A stretch of 64,000 bases of DNA from Nocardioides panacisoli (GTDB lineage: Bacteria > Actinomycetota > Actinomycetes > Propionibacteriales > Nocardioidaceae). The first letter of the stretch is position 1. Every line of letters starts with the position of its first letter. The stretch is taken from NCBI RefSeq assembly GCF_019448235.1, contig NZ_CP080409.1, positions 1,364,001 to 1,428,000 of the forward strand, given 5' to 3'. This document shows positions 50,410-58,544 of the stretch, one piece after another. The position numbers and the translations under genes were made by a program. The notes under the pieces were generated by a model. That model saw nothing but the letters and a program-made list of their open reading frames with translations, was not told the origin of the DNA and did not search any database.

Positions 50410-51228
50410 TTGACATCCGCGATCCAGGGACTGCAGGACATCGTCCTCGACGGCCCCGTCGCAGTGGCTGCCGTCCTGGCGGTTGCGGCCGGCGTCGTGT
50501 CGTTCTTCTCCCCCTGCTGCCTGCCCCTCGTGCCGGGCTACCTCTCCTACGCCGCAGGACTGGCCGGCGAGGACCTGCTCGCCGGAGAGCGAGGCCCCGC
50601 CCCGTCCACCGCCTCCACCTCAGTGAAGACCCGGACACGGGCGCGTCGGCGCGCCACGTGGGGCGCAGCCCTGTTCGTCTCCGGATTCTCGGCCGTCTTC
50701 GTTGGCTACGGCGCCCTCTTCGGATCGCTCGGCGCGGCGCTCGCGACTCACCAGGAGACGATCATCCGGGTCATGGGAGTCGTCACGATTGCCCTGGGCC
50801 TGCTCTTCACCGGTGCCCTGTGGCGCGTCCCCGGAGCCATGCGTTCCTTCCGTCCCCGGTTCCGCCCGCGCGCCGGACTGGCTGGAGCACCCCTAGTGGG
50901 GATGGTGTTCGGCATCGGGTGGACGCCGTGCATCGGCCCCACCTTGGCCGCCGTCCTCACCCTGGCCACGAGCTCCGCGGACGCAGGCCGCGGCGCCGTC
51001 CTTTCCCTGGCCTACAGCGTCGGGCTCGGCATACCGTTCGTCCTCGCCGCGGCCTCACTGGAGCGGTTCATGGCCTCCACGCAGTGGGCGCGACACCACG
51101 CCCGCCTCGTCACGCGCATCGGCGGCGGCATGCTCATCGTCCTGGGAATCGTCCAAGCCAGCGGCCTCTGGACCGTGCTGATGAGCCACCTGCAGGGCGT
51201 GATCGTCGGGTGGCAGCCACCCATATAG
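50410..51228 (+). CDS. ccdA: Cytochrome c biogenesis protein CcdA
   Basis: 272 residues, TTG start at 50410 with AGGAG 7 nt upstream (50398-50402). Six or more membrane helices. The two redox Cys regions are VSFFSPCCLPLVPGY in the first half and GWTPCIGPTL in the second. It passes reducing power from cytoplasmic thioredoxin across the membrane to TlpA/ResA-like proteins. It is divergent from blaI and shares operator 3. Confidence 0.92.
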   Translation: MTSAIQGLQDIVLDGPVAVAAVLAVAAGVVSFFSPCCLPLVPGYLSYAAGLAGEDLLAGERGPAPSTASTSVKTRTRARRRATWGAALFVSGFSAVFVGYGALFGSLGAALATHQETIIRVMGVVTIALGLLFTGALWRVPGAMRSFRPRFRPRAGLAGAPLVGMVFGIGWTPCIGPTLAAVLTLATSSADAGRGAVLSLAYSVGLGIPFVLAAASLERFMASTQWARHHARLVTRIGGGMLIVLGIVQASGLWTVLMSHLQGVIVGWQPPI

Positions 51229-51251
51229 CGGGGCGCCCCCTCCAGCTTATC

Positions 51252-51268
51252 TACTATGTTGCATAGTA
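51252..51268. promoter_or_regulatory. BlaI-type operator 4 (resB-ccsA)
   Basis: TACTAT-GTTGC-ATAGTA, perfect arms, ending 7 bp before the proposed GTG of resB. It must overlap the promoter core. Confidence 0.88.
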
Positions 51269-51275
51269 GATATTT

Positions 51276-52883
51276 GTGGACAGAGCATCGCACCAGCGCA
51301 CGACCGGGGGCGCGGCCGCCGAGACCGATGGGGCACGACCGAAGCCACCCGCCCTGGGTCCTGCTGCGCTGTTGCGGTGGGCGTGGCGCCAGTTGACCTC
51401 GATGCGAACCGCCTTGATCCTGCTGCTCCTGCTGGCCCTCGCATCGGTGCCCGGCTCGGTGATCCCCCAGGAGGACGTCGACGCCTACGCGGTGACCGCG
51501 TGGAAGTCGCAACATCCCGACCTGACTCCGTACTACGAGTCCCTGCAGATGTTCTCGGTCTACGACTCCTTCTGGTTCAGCGCCATCTACCTGTTGCTGA
51601 TGGTGTCACTCGTCGGCTGCATCATTCCGCGTCTCCGGGTCTACTGGCGCGGCATTCGGGCGCAGCCGCCCCGGACGCCACGCAACCTCGCTCGTCTCCC
51701 CGAGTGGCGCGAGGAGTGGGTGAGGGCGACACCTCAGGAGGCGCTGGACGAGGCCATGGCGACGCTGCGTCGGCGGCGCTTCCGGGTCCGGCGCCTCGAC
51801 GGGTCGATTGCCGCCGAGCGTGGCTACCTGAGAGAGGCCGGCAACCTGGTCTTCCACACCGCCATCATCGTCGTGCTCGTCGCCTTCGCCTACGGCAAGC
51901 TCTTCGGCTACACGGGTGCCGTCGCGGTCGTGGAGGGCAGCACCTTCACCAACTCCTCGAGCCAGTACGACGAGTTCGTGCCGGGTTCGCTCTTCGCGCC
52001 CGACCGGTTGGATCCGTTCGCGCTGGATGTGGACGACTTCGACGCCGACTTCCTCACCAACGGTCCCCAGGCCGGCCAACCGGTGCACTTCGCGGCCGAG
52101 GTGACCTATCGGACCGGCTTCGGGCAGCAGGAGGTGGTCGACGAGGCGACCGTCGAGGTCAACCATCCGCTTCGGATCGGCGACACCGACGTCTACCTGG
52201 TCGGTCACGGGTACGCACCCCGCGTCACGGTCACCGACGGCGCGGGCGACGTCGCCTACAGCGGACCGACGATCTTCCTGCCCGAGAACGGCAACTTCCG
52301 CTCCTTCGGGGTGATCAAGGCTCCCGACGCATCCCCGGTGTCCCTGGCGTTCGAGGGACAGTTCTTCCCGACCTACGGATTCACGATGGAGACGGGGCCG
52401 TTCTCCACCTTCCCCCAGCCGGCCAACCCGGCCCTGTCGATGCTCGCCTATCGCGGCGACCTCGGCCTGGACTCCGGGGAGTCACAGTCGGTCTACGCCC
52501 TGGACAAGTCGGGGCTCGCCACATTCACCAAGCCCGATGGTCGGGACTTCCGTGTCGACCTCCCACTTGGCGAGACGGTGGAGCTGCCCGAGGGAGCGGG
52601 ATCGATCACCTTCGACGGCCTCGATCGGTTCGCACGCTTCCAGGTCAGCCAGTCGCCGGGCGACCCCGTCGCATTGCTCGGCGTACTGCTGGCAACCACG
52701 GGACTAGTGGCCTCCCTCTACGTACGCCCCCAACGGATCTGGGTCAAGACTCACGGCGGCTCCGGCGCGACTGTCGTCGAGGTGGCGGGCCTCGATCGCG
52801 GACGTTCGGGCGGAGTGGCGCGAGAGATCGACCGGCTCACCCGACAGCTGAACCGCCCCACCGAAACCGGAGGCCCCTCATGA
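51276..52883 (+). CDS. resB: Cytochrome c biogenesis protein ResB
   Basis: 535 residues. Helices at about 40-63 (MRTALILLLLLALASVPGSV), 95-117 and 180-200, then a large extracytoplasmic domain, then a final helix (VALLGVLLATTGLVASLYV). Family marks include SVPGSVIPQ and the second-helix region DSFWFSAIYLLLMVSLVGC. With CcsA it forms the System II haem ligation complex. GTG 51276 has no ribosome site because the operator ends at 51268. A leaderless mRNA or a later start is possible. Confidence 0.92.
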   Translation: MDRASHQRTTGGAAAETDGARPKPPALGPAALLRWAWRQLTSMRTALILLLLLALASVPGSVIPQEDVDAYAVTAWKSQHPDLTPYYESLQMFSVYDSFWFSAIYLLLMVSLVGCIIPRLRVYWRGIRAQPPRTPRNLARLPEWREEWVRATPQEALDEAMATLRRRRFRVRRLDGSIAAERGYLREAGNLVFHTAIIVVLVAFAYGKLFGYTGAVAVVEGSTFTNSSSQYDEFVPGSLFAPDRLDPFALDVDDFDADFLTNGPQAGQPVHFAAEVTYRTGFGQQEVVDEATVEVNHPLRIGDTDVYLVGHGYAPRVTVTDGAGDVAYSGPTIFLPENGNFRSFGVIKAPDASPVSLAFEGQFFPTYGFTMETGPFSTFPQPANPALSMLAYRGDLGLDSGESQSVYALDKSGLATFTKPDGRDFRVDLPLGETVELPEGAGSITFDGLDRFARFQVSQSPGDPVALLGVLLATTGLVASLYVRPQRIWVKTHGGSGATVVEVAGLDRGRSGGVAREIDRLTRQLNRPTETGGPS

Positions 52884-53851
52884 CCATCGAGTCCTACTCG
52901 CTCCTCAGCGACCGCGCCGTGATGGCCACCGCGGTGCTGTACGGCCTGGCCTTCCTGGCCTTCCTCGCGGAATGGTCACGGGCGCGCCGCTTGGCGACCG
53001 CGCCACCGGCCGAGGCGAGCACGGCGTCCGGACACACGGCCGCCGGGGACGGTGCCACCACGCTCGAGGCGCCCACCACACCCGCACCCACCCGCGGCAC
53101 CGACCTCCTCGGCCGCAGCGCGCTCACGCTCACACTCGCCGGCTTCGCCACACACACCCTGGGTGTCGTCCTCCGGGGCGTGGCCGCCTCCCGTGCCCCC
53201 TGGGGCAACATGTACGAGTTCACCCTCGTCGGCACGCTCTGTCTGGTGGCCAGCTACCTCCTGCTGGTCCGTGTGGATCGCGTGCGCCCTCTCGGCCTCC
53301 CGGTCCTCGCCACCACCCTGGTCATGCTCATGCTGGCCGTCCTGCTGCTCTGGGTACCCGCCGGTCCACTCGTGCCGGCGTTGCAGTCGTACTGGCTGGT
53401 CATCCACGTCGCTGCCGCCCTCATCGCCGCCGGCGCCTTCGTCTTCGGTGGCATCGTCTCCGCGCTCTATCTGTGCCAGCACCGCGCAGCTCGACGCGGA
53501 CGCGACGGATCGAGCGGCTACCTGTCGCGGCTGCCCCACCGAGATGACCTCGACGAACTCGCCTACCGGATCCACGCCTTCGCGTTCCCGGTGTGGACCT
53601 TCGCCGCCCTCATCGCGGGCCCGGTGTGGGCCAAGTACTCCTGGGGGCGCTACTGGGCCTGGGACCCCAAGGAGGTCTGGGCGTTCATCACCTGGGTCGT
53701 CTACGCGGCCTACCTGCACGCCCGCGTCACGGCAGGCTGGAAGGGGCGCGGCGCCGCGGCGCTGTCCCTCCTGGGGGTCGGCACGGTGCTGTTCAGCTTC
53801 ATCGGCATCAACCTGTTCGGGTCCGGGCTCCATGCGTACGCCGGCCTCTGA
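52880..53851 (+). CDS. ccsB: Cytochrome c biogenesis protein CcsA/CcsB (haem handling)
   Basis: 323 residues with about eight membrane helices. The haem-binding WWD domain is WGRYWAWDPKEVWAFITW, and conserved His lie in THTLGV, VIHVAAALI and the C-terminal helices. It exports and presents haem to apocytochrome c together with ResB. ATG 52880 overlaps the resB stop (ATGA). The linker after helix 1 (residues 40-70) is unusually long and Ala/Thr-rich. Confidence 0.93.
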   Translation: MTIESYSLLSDRAVMATAVLYGLAFLAFLAEWSRARRLATAPPAEASTASGHTAAGDGATTLEAPTTPAPTRGTDLLGRSALTLTLAGFATHTLGVVLRGVAASRAPWGNMYEFTLVGTLCLVASYLLLVRVDRVRPLGLPVLATTLVMLMLAVLLLWVPAGPLVPALQSYWLVIHVAAALIAAGAFVFGGIVSALYLCQHRAARRGRDGSSGYLSRLPHRDDLDELAYRIHAFAFPVWTFAALIAGPVWAKYSWGRYWAWDPKEVWAFITWVVYAAYLHARVTAGWKGRGAAALSLLGVGTVLFSFIGINLFGSGLHAYAGL

Positions 53852-53860
53852 CCGCACATC

Positions 53861-53877
53861 CACTATGGTCGATAGTA
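53861..53877. promoter_or_regulatory. BlaI-type operator 5 (DUF2752 unit)
   Basis: CACTAT-GGTCG-ATAGTA; one mismatch in the left arm. It lies 34 bp upstream of the DUF2752 start. Confidence 0.78.
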
Positions 53878-53911
53878 TTCAGCGTTGCCGCGGGACGAGG
53901 AGGTGTCGGCA

Positions 53912-54349
53912 ATGACCCACCGGGCGGGCCTCTCCTGGAGCCGCGACCGGCGCGATCCGTGGCGCGTCGCCACGCTCGCGGCCGGGCTCCTCACCCTGAC
54001 CGCCGCGGGCCTCGCGATCCTCGGACTGCCCGGCGTCGACCTGCACGGACCGCAGCACCAGTGGGGCCTGATGAGTCCGACATGTGGTGGCACCCGCGCC
54101 GCGCGACTCACCGCGATGGGCGACCTCCCCGGCGCTTGGACCTACAACCCGCTGGGCATCGTCGTGGTGGTGGGCGCAGCACTGTTGCTGGCCCGTGCCG
54201 CCGTCGGTGGCCTCACCCGCACCTGGTGGACGCCTCGACTCCACCTGGCGGGCGCTCCGCGATGGCTCGCCATCGTCGGCTTGCTCGCTCTGGTGGCCGC
54301 CCTCTGGGCCCGCCAACAGAGCATCGCTCCCCTGCTCATGCAGCACTGA
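53912..54349 (+). CDS. DUF2752 membrane protein
   Basis: 145 residues, ATG 53912 behind AGGAGG. Three membrane helices; the family motif is SPTCGGTRAARLTAMGD followed by YNPLGIVVVV. DUF2752 proteins are small membrane proteins of unknown role, often with a CPxCGxTRA motif as here. Being under operator 5 ties it to the cytochrome c/copper regulon. Confidence 0.82.
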   Translation: MTHRAGLSWSRDRRDPWRVATLAAGLLTLTAAGLAILGLPGVDLHGPQHQWGLMSPTCGGTRAARLTAMGDLPGAWTYNPLGIVVVVGAALLLARAAVGGLTRTWWTPRLHLAGAPRWLAIVGLLALVAALWARQQSIAPLLMQH

Positions 54350-54392
54350 CCCTCCTCGGCACGCTCCGACCTCCACCGCGAAAGGACCATTC

Positions 54393-55247
54393 GTGACCCC
54401 CCTGTCCAGCAGCGCCGTCCGCGCCACGATCGTCACCACCACACTCGGCCTGGGCCTGCTCACGGCCTGCGGCGACGATCCGGCCGTCGACGGTGAGACC
54501 ATGGAGGTGAGCCACGTCCATGCCCTGGCCGTGGATCCGAACGACCCCTCGGCGCTCTTCGTCGCCACACACGAAGGACTCGGGCGCTACACCGAGTCCG
54601 ACGGGGTACGTCGGGTCGGGCAGGCAACCAGCGACTTCATGGGCTTCGCCACCGGACCAGATGGTCGACTCTTCGCCAGCGGGCACCCGGGCAGCGACGA
54701 AGACGCACCACTCGCCCTCGGCCTGATCAGCTCCACCGACGAGGGGGACAGCTGGGAGGCAGTCAGCCTCTCCGGGGAGGCGGACTTCCACGCACTGACC
54801 GCCGACGAGGACGGCGTCGTCGGCTTCGATGCCGCCAACAGCGTCCTCCGGACCAGCACCGATGGCGAGGACTGGGAAGACGTGCCGACCGAGGAGGGCT
54901 TTATCGACCTCGCCGCCGACCCGACCTCCCCGCGACTGGTCGGCACCACGGGCAACGGCGAGCTCGTCGAGAGCACCGACGGCGGCGCCACGTTCACGGC
55001 AGTGACGAACGCCCCCACCCTCGTCCTGGTGGACTTCGCACCGGACGGATCGCTGGTCGGCATCGCACCCACGGGCGAGCTCCAGACCGTCGCCGACGGC
55101 GATTGGCGGGCCACCGGCGCTCGGGCCGACGACCAGCTCCAGGCGTTCACGGCCGGACCGGACGGCACCGTGTGGGTCCTCGACGGCCAGGGACTCCAGA
55201 AGAGCACCGACGGTGGGGCGTCCCTGGAGAGCGCCCCCTCCTGGTAG
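54393..55247 (+). CDS. BNR-repeat/sialidase-like lipoprotein (F510_1955 type)
   Basis: 284 residues, GTG 54393 behind GAAAGGA. The signal peptide ends LLTAC (lipobox). The rest is a beta-propeller with Asp-box-like repeats (STDEGDSWEAV; STDGEDWEDV; STDGGATFTAV; STDGGASLESA). NCBI groups such proteins as F510_1955 family glycosylhydrolases, but no glycosidase catalytic residues are evident, and an extracytoplasmic binding role is as likely. It follows DUF2752 by 43 bp and is probably co-transcribed. Confidence 0.78.
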   Translation: MTPLSSSAVRATIVTTTLGLGLLTACGDDPAVDGETMEVSHVHALAVDPNDPSALFVATHEGLGRYTESDGVRRVGQATSDFMGFATGPDGRLFASGHPGSDEDAPLALGLISSTDEGDSWEAVSLSGEADFHALTADEDGVVGFDAANSVLRTSTDGEDWEDVPTEEGFIDLAADPTSPRLVGTTGNGELVESTDGGATFTAVTNAPTLVLVDFAPDGSLVGIAPTGELQTVADGDWRATGARADDQLQAFTAGPDGTVWVLDGQGLQKSTDGGASLESAPSW

Positions 55248-55310
55248 TCAGGCACCTCGCCGCCACGGCGTCGGGCGGCACCCGGACGAGTCGACGTCCA
55301 CACGGAGTTG

Positions 55311-55598
55311 CTAGTAGTCCCCGCTCGGATCGCGTGGGTCGTCCAGACCGCGACGGCGGAGGTGCACGCGGCGGCCAAGGCGGATGCCCGGTCGCACCAG
55401 GAACTGCGCACTGCCCACCACGAAGCACGTGATGGCCGAGGTCTCCACGGCCTTGAAGTAGAACAGGACGCTGCCGACCAGGAACCACAGCCCGATCAGG
55501 AAGTCGTTGGCGATGGACAGCGTCTCGTAGCGACGATCGATCACGAGTCGCTCTGGTCCGAGTGGGATCGAGGTGGACAGGTTCCTGCTCGTGGTCAT
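55311..55598 (-). CDS. YrhK-domain membrane protein
   Basis: 95 residues. IDRRYETLSIANDFLIGLWF and GSVLFYFKAVETSAITCFVV form the paired-helix YrhK domain; the C-terminus is basic. Function unknown. It sits 38 bp downstream of the nuo-like operon on the same strand. Confidence 0.82.
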   Translation of the reverse strand: MTTSRNLSTSIPLGPERLVIDRRYETLSIANDFLIGLWFLVGSVLFYFKAVETSAITCFVVGSAQFLVRPGIRLGRRVHLRRRGLDDPRDPSGDY

Positions 55599-55636
55599 GG
55601 TCTCCAGCCTCCCAGCCAGCACATCTGGCGGTCGTC

Positions 55637-57052
55637 TCAGCCCACGAGGCCCAGCACGGGCGCCGCGCCGATCCCCAAGCCGATGGCAACAGCAGCGCAG
55701 ACAACGGCCACCCGGGTTGCTTGAGTGCTGGCGCGGTCCTCTCCGGTTCGAGGGACATCCGGTCGGCGCAGGCAGGCGGTCAGCCACCGCAGGTAGTAGG
55801 CGAGGCTGAGCACGGTGTTGGCGGCCACCAGGACTGCGAGCCATGCCAGTCCGGCCTCCCAGGTCGCGGTCAGGGTCAAGGCCTTGGCCACGAACACGGC
55901 GGTCGGTGGCGTGCCGACCAGTCCGAGGAGGAGGACGGCCAGGGCCGCCACGACTCCCGGCCGCCGCCGGCCCACGCCTCGCCAGTCATCGATCTCGGTG
56001 CGGCCAGGGTCGGTGGCGAGCACGGCGAAAGCCCCGAGGTTGGTGGCGGCGTAGCCGGCGAGGAAGAGCACGAGTGTGGGAAGGGCGAGGTCGGAGCCGG
56101 GTACCGCGGCGGCGATGGCGAGCAGGTAGCCGACCTGGCTGATGGTCGACCACGCCAGCAGCCGGCGTACGTCGTGCTGGGTGAGCGCGGCGAGGTTGCC
56201 CACGGTCATCGTGACGGCCGCGACGGCCGCCACTAGCAGGACCCAGACGCGGTCGGGCGGTAGTGCCTGGAGTAGTCGGACCACCGCGAGGACGGCACCG
56301 AGCTTGGGCACGGTGGTCAGGAAGCTCGCCGTGGTGATCCAGGTCCCCTGTGTGGCGTCGGGTACCCAGAAGTGGGCCGGTACGGCGCCGGCCTTGAACA
56401 TCAGGCCGACGGCCAGCAGGGCCACTCCCGCCGCCGCGCCCGCGGCCGGGGCCGACGCGAGCGCGTCGAGGCCGGCGTACGCCGTGGTCCCGGCCAAGCC
56501 GTACAGCACCGACGCGCCCAACAACATCAGGATGCCGCACAGCGCGCCGATGAGGTAGGTCTTCATGGCGGCCTCGGGCGCCCGCGGATCGGTGGAGAGC
56601 CCGACCATGCCGTAGAGCGGGATCGAGGCGAGCAGGAAGGCCACGACGAGCACCGCGGTGTCCGTCGCCGCCCCGAGCAGCAGTACGCCGGCGCCACCGA
56701 GCAGCAGGAGCACCGCCAGCTCACTCTCCCGTGGGTGGCCGCGGACCTCGCCACCGGCGAGGAGGAGCAACACCAGCAACGATCCACCGACCACCAGTCG
56801 CAGGACGCCGGTGAGCTCGTCGATGGCGACGGTGCCGGAGAACGCGGTCGTCGGCTCGCGCACCAGACCGGCCACGGCGAAGGCCAGCATCACCACCGTG
56901 GTCGCGGCGGCCGTCGCGCGAACCCGTGCTTGGCGTGAGCGGGGAGTCCACGAGCCGAGCATCAGGCACGCAACGGCACCGATGACGAGGATGCCCTCGG
57001 GCAGCACGGCCACGATGTCGGCGGTCATGTCCATGCCGGAGCCACCGTTCAT
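55637..57052 (-). CDS. nuoN: Complex I-like subunit N
   Basis: 471 residues, 13-14 membrane helices of the proton-pumping Mrp/antiporter type. Conserved channel residues are visible: Lys in GLMFKAGAVPAHFWVPDAT and a Glu/Lys-bearing helix before it, with LAWSTISQVGYLLA typical of NuoN. It is the last gene of the operon. Its start overlaps the stop of nuoM (ATGA). Confidence 0.92.
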   Translation of the reverse strand: MNGGSGMDMTADIVAVLPEGILVIGAVACLMLGSWTPRSRQARVRATAAATTVVMLAFAVAGLVREPTTAFSGTVAIDELTGVLRLVVGGSLLVLLLLAGGEVRGHPRESELAVLLLLGGAGVLLLGAATDTAVLVVAFLLASIPLYGMVGLSTDPRAPEAAMKTYLIGALCGILMLLGASVLYGLAGTTAYAGLDALASAPAAGAAAGVALLAVGLMFKAGAVPAHFWVPDATQGTWITTASFLTTVPKLGAVLAVVRLLQALPPDRVWVLLVAAVAAVTMTVGNLAALTQHDVRRLLAWSTISQVGYLLAIAAAVPGSDLALPTLVLFLAGYAATNLGAFAVLATDPGRTEIDDWRGVGRRRPGVVAALAVLLLGLVGTPPTAVFVAKALTLTATWEAGLAWLAVLVAANTVLSLAYYLRWLTACLRRPDVPRTGEDRASTQATRVAVVCAAVAIGLGIGAAPVLGLVG

Positions 57053-58536
57053 CGCGCCACCAGCTCGGCCACGGTGTCAGCGGCAGGACCGACGACGTCG
57101 AGGAACGGCTGCGGCGCGAGCCCCAGGCCGATCGAGAGCGCCAGCAGGACCGCGACCGGTAGCCACTCGTGCGGACGGACGTCCGCGAATGCCTCCGAGA
57201 GTGCACCGACCGGTCCGGTCAGCACCTGCTGCACCGCACGGAGCAGGACCGCGGTCATCAACAGGATGCCCAGCAGGCCCGTGGCGACCGCAGGCACGAC
57301 GGGAATGCTCCCGGCGAAGATCTGGAGCTCGGCGACGAAGCCCGACAGGCCGGGCAGGCCGAAGGAACCGAGGGCGGCGACGACGAGCAGCACCGCGAAC
57401 CCGGGGGCATGGCGGGCGAGGCCGCCGTAGCCCGCCAGGTGGTAGCTCTCGCGTCGGGTCCACATCACGCCCGCCAGGAGGAACAGTGCGCCGGTCAGCA
57501 GGCCGTGGCTGACCATCTGGGTGACCGCACCCGAGACCGCGGTGGAACGATCCTCGGCCGACGAGCCGCCGACGACACCCGCGGCACCCACGGCGAGGAC
57601 GACGTAGCCCATGTGGTTGACCGAGGTGTAGGCGACCATCCGCTTGAAGTTCGACTGGACGAGGGCGACCAGAGCACCCCAGAAGATCGACAGCAGGCCG
57701 ATCACGATCAGCGGGACGGCCCACGCACGCCAGGCCTCGGGCAACATCGGCATCCCGATCCGCACGAAACCGTAGGTGCCCATCTTGAGCAGCACCGCGG
57801 CCAGCACGGCCGATCCGATGGCCGGGGCATCGGTGTGGGCCGGCGGCAGCCAGGTGTGGAACGGCACGGTCGGCGTCTTCACGGCCAGGCCCAGGAGCAC
57901 CGCCGCCAGCACGAGCGCGCCGGCGGTGCCCGACCCCTGCAGCGGTGGGTCGGCGGCAAGCGCAACCATGTCGAAGGTGTGCGGATCCGAGGCGACGTAG
58001 AGGCCGACGAAGCCGAGGAGGAGCGCCAGCGACCCGAGGAAGGTGTAGAGGAAGAACAACAGCGCGGACCGCCGACGCTCACCGTGTCCCCAGCCGTGCA
58101 GCGAGAGGTACATGCCCACGATCGAGAGGTCGAAGAACACGAAGAAGAGCACCAGGTCGGCGGCGGCGAACAGCCCCAGGCAGGTGGTCTCCAGTGCCAG
58201 GAACAGCGCCGCCTGGGTGCGTGGCCGATGTTGGTCGCGCAGTGCGAAGACCGCGCAGGCAGCGAAGACGACCGTGGTCATCACCACCAAGGGCAGCGAC
58301 AGTCCGTCCAGTCCCACGTGGTAGCTGACACCGATGTCGGGGATCCAGTCGACCTGCTGATCGAAGGCCAGGCTCTCCGGCCCCGGACTCCGGTAGTCGG
58401 CCCACAGGACAGCGGCGAGAACGACCTCGACGAGGGTGGTCACCACGAAGACCCACCGGGCCCAGGCGGCCGACGCCGGGAGGACGAGGAGGAGCCCCGC
58501 CACGACGAGCGGGAGGAACACCAGGACGGACAGCAC
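57049..58536 (-). CDS. nuoM: Complex I-like subunit M
   Basis: 495 residues, about 14 membrane helices. NuoM marks include FFVFFDLSIVGMYL, the channel Lys in GLAVKTPTVPFHTWLPPAHT, and YTSVNHMGYVVLAVG. It should move one proton per cycle if coupled to electron transfer. It starts 8 bp after the nuoL stop. Confidence 0.93.
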   Translation of the reverse strand: MLSVLVFLPLVVAGLLLVLPASAAWARWVFVVTTLVEVVLAAVLWADYRSPGPESLAFDQQVDWIPDIGVSYHVGLDGLSLPLVVMTTVVFAACAVFALRDQHRPRTQAALFLALETTCLGLFAAADLVLFFVFFDLSIVGMYLSLHGWGHGERRRSALLFFLYTFLGSLALLLGFVGLYVASDPHTFDMVALAADPPLQGSGTAGALVLAAVLLGLAVKTPTVPFHTWLPPAHTDAPAIGSAVLAAVLLKMGTYGFVRIGMPMLPEAWRAWAVPLIVIGLLSIFWGALVALVQSNFKRMVAYTSVNHMGYVVLAVGAAGVVGGSSAEDRSTAVSGAVTQMVSHGLLTGALFLLAGVMWTRRESYHLAGYGGLARHAPGFAVLLVVAALGSFGLPGLSGFVAELQIFAGSIPVVPAVATGLLGILLMTAVLLRAVQQVLTGPVGALSEAFADVRPHEWLPVAVLLALSIGLGLAPQPFLDVVGPAADTVAELVAR

Positions 58537-58544
58537 TTCTCAGT

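Noticed and set aside
49894..50410. N-terminal extension of CcdA to 49894
   Set aside because: The extension is antisense to blaI and covers operator 3; TTG 50410 with AGGAG fits the family start.
51377..53851. 824-codon frame covering resB and ccsA
   Set aside because: The first two-thirds are an out-of-frame reading of resB; only the part from ATG 52880 (CcsA) is real.
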